A stretch of DNA of 5,090 bases, from positions 1-5,090 of the forward strand of contig CALGOD010000906.1 of the NCBI GenBank assembly GCA_937957845.1, in the 5' to 3' direction. The position numbers were made by a program, and so were the translations under genes. The notes under the pieces are model-generated. The model searched no databases, had not been told where the DNA came from, and saw only the letters and a program-made list of their open reading frames with translations. The stretch is from an uncultured Nocardiopsis sp. GTDB taxonomy: Bacteria > Actinomycetota > Actinomycetes > Streptosporangiales > Streptosporangiaceae. Below are positions 1 to 5,090 of this stretch, piece after piece. Positions within the stretch are counted from its first letter, which is position 1. Each line of letters starts with the position of its first letter.

Positions 1-452
1 CTGACCAGGTAGAAGAGCCAGTAGGGAAGTTCGGAGCCCTCGGCCTGGAAGAGCCGCACCCACTCGGGGTAGTGGTGGGCGGTGACGAACGGACGCACCA
101 GCAGCGCGAACAGCAGTAAGGGCACGCCCAGGCGCCGCAGGCGTTCACGCGCCAGGCCCCGGCCTCCCCTGCGGTCGGCCGCCCCTGGCACGAAGTAGCC
201 GGCGATGAGGAAGAACAGGCCCATGAAGTAGGTCTGGTTGACGATGACGAACACGTCGAGCAGGCCGCCGGAGGGGTCCTGGGCGGGTTCGGTGTAGTAC
301 CAGACCGGGATGTTGCCGTAGGTCACCGCCACGTGGTGCAGGACCACCAGGACGGTCAGTGCCACGCGCAGGTTGTCGATGTGGTGCAGGCGCCGCCGCT
401 CGGGTGGTACGCCGACGGTCGGGGTGTGGGGTGGTGTGGTCCGTTGTGTCAT
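1..452 (-). CDS. Acyltransferase-3 family membrane protein, N-terminal 150 residues (runs off left edge)
   Basis: This is the first 150 codons of an integral-membrane acyltransferase of the acyltransferase-3 family (PF01757), open to the window edge with no stop. These enzymes move acyl groups across or at the membrane onto sugars, glycans or small molecules. The protein starts with a proline/arginine-rich cytosolic tail (residues 1-24). The first hydrophobic helix (about 25-46) begins IDNLRVALTV and carries the family's R-x10-H motif (Arg29, His40), which is linked to catalysis. A second hydrophobic stretch follows at about 65-88 with FMGLFFLIAGYFVP, another family hallmark, then an arginine-rich loop (93-107) and a third at about 108-122. 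Family members usually run 350-420 residues, so over half lies outside. GAGG sits five bases before the ATG. The gene starts 10 bases after the upstream tetR stop, so the two are probably co-transcribed and the regulator probably controls it. Family assignment is secure; the substrate is unknown. Confidence 0.88.
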   Translation of the reverse strand, partial: MTQRTTPPHTPTVGVPPERRRLHHIDNLRVALTVLVVLHHVAVTYGNIPVWYYTEPAQDPSGGLLDVFVIVNQTYFMGLFFLIAGYFVPGAADRRGGRGLARERLRRLGVPLLLFALLVRPFVTAHHYPEWVRLFQAEGSELPYWLFYLV

Positions 453-462
453 GGGGTCCTCA

Positions 463-1104
463 TCACATGGGAGCGGGTGAAGGCGGGTCTGCGCGGATGG
501 CGCGTACGAGCAGTTCGCCCAGTTCATGGGCGTACGCCATCAGGTCGTGGTCGGGGTGGAGGCTGCAGTAGGAGAACATCGCGTCGATGGCCGCCTGCTG
601 GGTCACCGCCATCACCCGCACGTCGAAGTCGCGGAACTCGCCGCTGTCCTGGCCGGCTCGGTAGAGGTTCTCCAGAGGTTCGTAGAGGGCCTCGGTCTCG
701 GCGGCCCCGTAGCGGGGGGTCCCGTCGGCCTTGCGTGCGTGGGTGAAGATCTGCGTCAGTGTCGCCATGCGTCCGGGATGGGCCAGCGCGTACCCGGCCA
801 CGCCCCGCACGTGGGCGCGCAGCATGTCGGCGGCGTTCTGTTGTTCCATGATCCGAGGCAGGACCGACTCGCCGATCTCGGTGTAGATGTCCGTCACCAC
901 CTGGTCCATCAGCTCGTCCTTTCCTGCGAAGTGGTAGGAGATGACGCCCTTGCTGATCCCGGCGGTGTCGGCGATCCGTGCCAGGGAGGCGTTGGGGTAG
1001 CCCACCTCGGCGATGGTGTCGACGGCCGCCGTGATGATCTGTGCCCTGCGGGCCTTCTCGATGAAGGACCGCTTCTGACCGCTCGTCTCATTTTTTGGCC
1101 GCAT
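463..1104 (-). CDS. TetR/AcrR-family transcriptional regulator (upstream of acyltransferase)
   Basis: This is a 213-residue one-component repressor of TetR type. The N-terminal DNA-binding domain spans about residues 15-65. Its helix-turn-helix is SLARIADTAGISKGVISYHF (40-59), followed by the family's GKDELM start of helix 4. The rest (about 70-205) is the alpha-helical ligand-binding and dimerisation domain, which does not reveal its ligand. The length is normal for the family. No Shine-Dalgarno sequence precedes the ATG. A TANNNT element with an extended TGn lies six bases upstream, so the transcript probably begins at the A of the ATG (leaderless), which supports this start. The acyltransferase follows 10 bases after the stop, so this is probably an autoregulated operon repressor of that gene. 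A 12-base inverted repeat around the -10 is its likely operator. That link is inferred from position, not shown by sequence. Confidence 0.92.
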   Translation of the reverse strand: MRPKNETSGQKRSFIEKARRAQIITAAVDTIAEVGYPNASLARIADTAGISKGVISYHFAGKDELMDQVVTDIYTEIGESVLPRIMEQQNAADMLRAHVRGVAGYALAHPGRMATLTQIFTHARKADGTPRYGAAETEALYEPLENLYRAGQDSGEFRDFDVRVMAVTQQAAIDAMFSYCSLHPDHDLMAYAHELGELLVRAIRADPPSPAPM

Positions 1105-1133
1105 GGACAGAATCTAGCACGTGCGGCCAGAAA
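1092..1133. promoter_or_regulatory. Inverted repeat around tetR -10 and start codon, probable TetR operator
   Basis: Arms at 1092-1103 and 1122-1133 pair at 11 of 12 positions (core TGGCCGCA / TGCGGCCA) across an 18-base spacer. The centre of symmetry (about 1112) falls on the -10 hexamer, and the left arm overlaps the first bases of the coding region. A dimeric repressor bound here would block polymerase, so autoregulation by the adjacent TetR protein is the simplest reading. The 18-base spacer is wide for a single TetR dimer, so it could hold two dimers, serve another regulator, or be chance. Confidence 0.45.
1104..1119 (-). promoter_or_regulatory. Extended -10 promoter giving a leaderless tetR transcript
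   Basis: Read on the minus strand, TGC then TAGATT (-10 hexamer at 1116-1111) forms an extended -10 that fits the actinobacterial TANNNT pattern. Six bases (CTGTCC) separate it from the A of the ATG at 1104, the usual distance to a transcription start. No purine-rich ribosome site is present. I see no good -35 at 16-18 bases, which is common with a TGn extension. The leaderless reading is inference. Confidence 0.5.
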
Positions 1134-1146
1134 TCCATGGGGGATC

Positions 1147-1185
1147 TCCCTGGTACGTCCCTGGTGCGCCACCCACGCGTCCCTG
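1147..1185. repeat. Helically phased short repeats upstream of tetR
   Basis: TCCCTGGT occurs at 1147-1154 and 1158-1165, and its first six bases recur at 1180-1185. The starts are 11 and 22 bases apart, so all three would lie on one face of the helix. They sit about 30-80 bases upstream of the predicted tetR start (ACCAGGGA on the transcribed-gene strand), where an activator or extra repressor could bind. The units are short and the region is GC-rich, so chance is possible. Confidence 0.3.
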
Positions 1186-1261
1186 AGCCGGGGGCGGGGG
1201 TGTGTGGACGCCGGCCTCCTGCGCCCCGGACGCTCCGGCCCCCAACGGCCCCCTCCAAGGA

Positions 1262-1300
1262 CGTGGGCGCCCTCCCCCGTACTGGAGGAAGGCGCCCACG
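1262..1300 (-). terminator. Hairpin terminator after the UvrA-like gene
   Basis: A perfect 10-base inverted repeat (CGTGGGCGCC at 1262-1271, GGCGCCCACG at 1291-1300) encloses a 19-base loop in which three further pairs (TCC 1273-1275, GGA 1287-1289) can form. It begins 17 bases after the UvrA-like stop codon at 1318. No T-run follows on the minus strand, which is usual for actinobacterial hairpin terminators. A smaller hairpin (CCGGA/TCCGG, 1226-1238) lies just beyond and may reinforce it. This separates the UvrA-like transcript from the tetR/acyltransferase operon. Confidence 0.65.
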
Positions 1301-1317
1301 CGGGTGGGGTCGCGGTG

Positions 1318-3588
<2,271 letters not shown>

Positions 3589-3592
3589 ACTG

Positions 3593-3598
3593 CTCCTT
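3593..3598 (-). promoter_or_regulatory. Ribosome binding site deciding the GTG start of the UvrA-like gene
   Basis: AAGGAG on the minus strand lies four bases before GTG at 3588. The protein then begins MSSEPFTADAHDTIQVRGAR and reaches the conserved RGARENNL element near residue 17, as expected for UvrA proteins, so neither a longer nor a shorter start is needed. Confidence 0.7.
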
Positions 3599-3605
3599 GG
3601 AATTC

Positions 3606-3618
3606 CTTATGGCGTAAG
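3606..3618. promoter_or_regulatory. Operator-like palindrome 1 in the divergent intergenic region
   Basis: CTTATGGCGTAAG is an imperfect palindrome (5 of 6 pairs about a central G). It matches the second site at 3640-3652 in 11 of 13 positions, 34 bases away. It lies between the predicted start of the UvrA-like transcript (about 3626) and that gene's ribosome site, and at the -35 distance for the opposite tetR promoter. A TetR dimer bound here could block both. Binding by the neighbouring TetR protein is inferred. Confidence 0.6.
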
Positions 3619-3636
3619 ATGATGACCTGCGAACGT

Positions 3637-3642
3637 TAGTTT
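3637..3642 (+). promoter_or_regulatory. Candidate -10 element of the divergent tetR gene
   Basis: TAGTTT fits TANNNT and would start transcription near 3649, giving a leader of about 13 bases that begins with the ribosome site. No convincing -35 is visible; the expected position is occupied by palindrome 1. It overlaps the opposite promoter, so the two genes may compete for polymerase. Confidence 0.35.
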
Positions 3643-3652
3643 ATGTCGTAAG
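3640..3652. promoter_or_regulatory. Operator-like palindrome 2 in the divergent intergenic region
   Basis: TTTATGTCGTAAG repeats site 1 in the same orientation and shares the TTATGnCGTAAG core. It overlaps the tetR -10 element (3637-3642) and the first bases of the tetR ribosome site (3650-3655). On the other strand it falls inside the spacer of the proposed UvrA-like promoter, a typical place for a TetR-family operator. Confidence 0.6.
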
Positions 3653-3655
3653 GAG
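3650..3655 (+). promoter_or_regulatory. Ribosome binding site favouring GTG 3662 as the tetR start
   Basis: AAGGAG directly abuts the ATG at 3656, which is too close for efficient initiation there. It is six bases from an in-frame GTG at 3662, the normal spacing. The GTG start is therefore preferred and shortens the protein by two residues. Confidence 0.6.
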
Positions 3656-3661
3656 ATGCAA

Positions 3662-4468
3662 GTGGTGGTCTACGCCGGGCAGGGGGACGCCCGTCGCGCC
3701 ATGGAGTTGCTGTGGCGCGACCGCGACGGGAAGGAGAAGCGGACCGCGCCCGGGCCAAAACCGGAGCTCAGCGTCGACCTGGTGGTGGAGACCGCCATCG
3801 CCTTGGCCGATGAGGAGGGCATGGACGCTTTGTCCATGCGCGCCGTGGGCGGGCGCCTGGGTCGCACCGCCATGTCCCTGTACACCTACGTGGCCAGCAA
3901 GAACGAGCTCGTCGAGCTGATGTACGACCAGGCCTTCGGGGAGCTGGCCGACGCGGCCGAAAGCGACACCGAACAGGACTGGCGCGCGGCCACGACCTCC
4001 TGGGCTGTCCGGTTGTGGGACTTCTACCTGCGCCACCCCTGGACTCTGGAGGTCTCCCAGGCCCGGCCGGTGCTGGGGCCGGGCGAGTACCGGCTCTTCG
4101 AGTCGCTGGCCACGGTGCTGCACCGCGCCGGGTTGGCCCCGGTACGGATCCGCAGTGCCTACGGCAACCTGTTCACCCTGGTGCGCGGACCGGTTCGAAC
4201 CGCATCCGAAGCCCGCCGGGCCGAGGCGGTCACGGGCAGGGCCGAGGACGAGTGGTGGTACGAACGCTCGGCCGAACTGGAGAGGGTGGCCCCCGACTTC
4301 GCCGAGCGCTTTCCCACCCTGACCCTCATGAGCGAGCAGGGGGCGTTCGACAACGAGGACATGGACAAGCCCTACCTGGAGCAGGAGGCGTGGGAGACCT
4401 TCCGATTCGGGCTGGAGGCGCTGCTCGACGGCATCGAGGCCGCGATCGACGCCCAGGAGCGGAAGTAG
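3662..4468 (+). CDS. TetR/AcrR-family regulator divergent from the UvrA-like gene
   Basis: This is a 268-residue TetR-type repressor from GTG 3662; ATG 3656 (270 residues) and ATG 3701 (255 residues, starting MELLWRD) are alternatives. An N-terminal extension (1-30) precedes GPKPELSVDLVVETAIALAD, the usual opening of helix 1 in the actinobacterial 'MELLW...GPKP' group. The helix-turn-helix is SMRAVGGRLGRTAMSLYTYV (58-77), followed by ASKNELVELM. Residues about 110-265 match the style of the tetracycline-repressor C-terminal domain (PF02909-like), including the RHPWTLE and GPGEYRLFES segments, and would bind a ligand and dimerise. Acidic and aromatic stretches (about 194-243) may shape the pocket. 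The gene stands back to back with the UvrA-like gene across 73 bases holding two matching palindromes, so it probably represses both genes until an inducer binds. The ligand cannot be read from sequence. Family assignment is secure; target and start are inferred. Confidence 0.92.
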   Translation: MVVYAGQGDARRAMELLWRDRDGKEKRTAPGPKPELSVDLVVETAIALADEEGMDALSMRAVGGRLGRTAMSLYTYVASKNELVELMYDQAFGELADAAESDTEQDWRAATTSWAVRLWDFYLRHPWTLEVSQARPVLGPGEYRLFESLATVLHRAGLAPVRIRSAYGNLFTLVRGPVRTASEARRAEAVTGRAEDEWWYERSAELERVAPDFAERFPTLTLMSEQGAFDNEDMDKPYLEQEAWETFRFGLEALLDGIEAAIDAQERK

Positions 4469-4474
4469 GGCTCG

Positions 4475-4538
4475 CGCGGGGTCGGGTGGGAGAGGGAACG
4501 GTCGATCCCAGGGCCCTGAGATCGACTACTCCCCCGCG
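4475..4538 (+). terminator. Nested hairpin terminator after tetR
   Basis: Six bases after the TAG stop lies a long nested inverted repeat. The outer stem is CGCGGGG (4475-4481) with CCCCGCG (4532-4538), the middle GGGAG (4488-4492) with CTCCC (4529-4533, partly competing with the outer arm), and the inner GTCGATC (4501-4507) with GATCGAC (4520-4526). The loop holds the palindrome AGGGCCCT. There is no T-run. It is symmetrical and could also stop minus-strand transcription coming from the right. Confidence 0.5.
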
Positions 4539-4566
4539 TCCACCGGTGCCGCGGCATCACTGTGTG

Positions 4567-4937
4567 CGACGCCGCCGCCTCGGGGCTCCAGATCTTCTCA
4601 AAGGTGCGGCCCACCCGTCTCGTCCCGGTGAGCGTGGCACCTTCCCGCGGACCGTCCTCGACCCGAAGGTGAGGCCTGAGCAGACGCTCCACCCTGTCGA
4701 TGAGGTCCCCCATGCGGGTGGGGACCCTCACCGGTAACGGTGTAGTCGGCCAAGGCCACAACGACGAAGCGTGCGGCGCTGCGAGGTCCGTGGTCTTGTC
4801 CGGTGGGGGCGAGGAGGACCCTGGCAAGGAGTCGTGGTCCAGTGGACGCCGGACGAAGGCGATGGTCGGCACCGCCGGCGAGATCGACGAGGACGTCCAT
4901 CCGACAGGTCCCCGGGCGTGCCGAAGACCTCGCACAT
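4567..4937 (-). pseudogene. Possible decayed minus-strand gene in shifted frames, product unknown
   Basis: No intact gene is recognisable between 4539 and 5090. On the minus strand, coding-like segments lie head to tail in different frames. One starts MCEVFGTPGDLSD at 4937. The next runs from 4900 (MDVLVDLAGGADHRLRP) through RFVVVALADYTVTGEG to about 4735. The third runs from about 4722 (TRMGDLIDRVERLLRP) through GRTFEKIWSPEAAAS to 4567. The last two keep actinobacterial codon bias and natural-looking composition, and could be joined by a single-base indel near 4725-4740. A second shift near 4895-4905 would add the first. I do not recognise the family. Alternatives are a non-coding spacer with chance open frames, a sequencing indel in a real gene, or a plus-strand frame (4700-4984) that looks less protein-like. 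Confidence 0.25.
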
Positions 4938-5054
4938 GTTCAGGGATACGGAGTCCGTTCCCTGGGTGCGGGCCCTGCCGGTGAGTGGGGTGAGGCGGGC
5001 TCCGCCGCATCGTGCGAGCCGAGGACACGGTCTCCCGCGCCCCGGCCACCATGG

Positions 5055-5090
5055 TCATGTGAACAGGGCAAAGGCCATCCACATCGCGAC
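5055..5090 (-). CDS. Possible C-terminal end of a gene entering from the right edge
   Basis: Reading in from the right edge on the minus strand, the frame gives VAMWMAFALFT then TGA at 5057-5055. The short hydrophobic tail would suit the end of a membrane protein. Eleven codons are too few to be sure, and another minus-strand frame is also open here. Confidence 0.15.
   Translation of the reverse strand, partial: VAMWMAFALFT

Larger units (their letters stand above)
3633..3661 (-). promoter_or_regulatory. Candidate promoter of the UvrA-like gene
   Basis: On the minus strand, TTGCAT (3661-3656) and TAACGT (3638-3633) are exactly 17 bases apart. They match TTG of the -35 consensus and the TANNNT pattern of the -10. 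The predicted start near 3626 leaves a leader of about 38 bases. Palindrome 2 fills most of the spacer. TAAACT (3643-3638) is an alternative -10 but lacks a -35 at good distance. Confidence 0.4.

Noticed and set aside
3599..3606. GGAATTCC palindrome between the UvrA-like ribosome site and palindrome 1
   Set aside because: It is an 8-base palindrome (an EcoRI-type site) that does not extend and is not repeated at the second operator, so probably chance.
3641..4123. 160-codon minus-strand frame opposite the divergent tetR gene
   Set aside because: It is a shadow of the TetR coding region and would also cover the divergent promoter region.
4015..4737. 240-codon plus-strand frame overlapping the tetR 3' end
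   Set aside because: It overlaps the TetR helical domain in a different frame, is rich in G/R/P, and passes through the nested terminator.
4700..4984. 94-codon plus-strand frame in the right-hand region
   Set aside because: Third positions are fairly G/C-rich, but there is no ribosome site, no motif, and the composition is G/S/R-heavy. The minus-strand fragments look more protein-like.

Overview
The window reads as chromosomal DNA from a high-GC actinomycete (Streptomyces/Nocardiopsis-like). The evidence is strong G/C bias at third codon positions, GTG starts, TANNNT-type -10 elements, a probable leaderless gene, and gene families typical of that phylum. The genus is a guess. No rRNA, tRNA, CRISPR array, insertion sequence or prophage gene is visible.

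Layout. Positions 1-1104 hold a minus-strand pair: a TetR-family regulator (1104 to 463), then 10 bases later an acyltransferase-3 family membrane protein (452 running off the left edge). A 213-base gap follows, with a regulatory region before tetR (extended -10, 12-base inverted repeat, helically phased repeats) and a terminator-like hairpin for the next gene. Positions 3588 to 1318 (minus) encode a 756-residue short UvrA-type ATPase with two ABC cassettes and no UvrB-binding domain, the class that includes the anthracycline self-resistance protein DrrC and UvrA2. Divergent from it at 3662-4468 (plus) is a second TetR-family regulator. The 73-base gap between them carries two near-identical palindromic 13-mers, 34 bases apart, on the promoter and ribosome-site elements. 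A nested hairpin follows the second regulator. The last ~550 bases contain no gene I can name. They hold minus-strand coding-like fragments in different frames that may be a decayed gene, and perhaps the last codons of another gene at the right edge.

How the parts may work together (inference). The divergent tetR/uvrA2 pair looks like a ligand-induced resistance switch: the repressor holds both promoters off until a small molecule, perhaps a DNA-binding drug, releases it, and the UvrA-like ATPase then protects or clears DNA. The tetR/acyltransferase operon looks like a second, separately controlled unit that modifies a cell-surface molecule or small molecule. Nothing here proves a new system. 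The most distinctive signals are the paired operators and the inverted repeat centred on the tetR -10 element.
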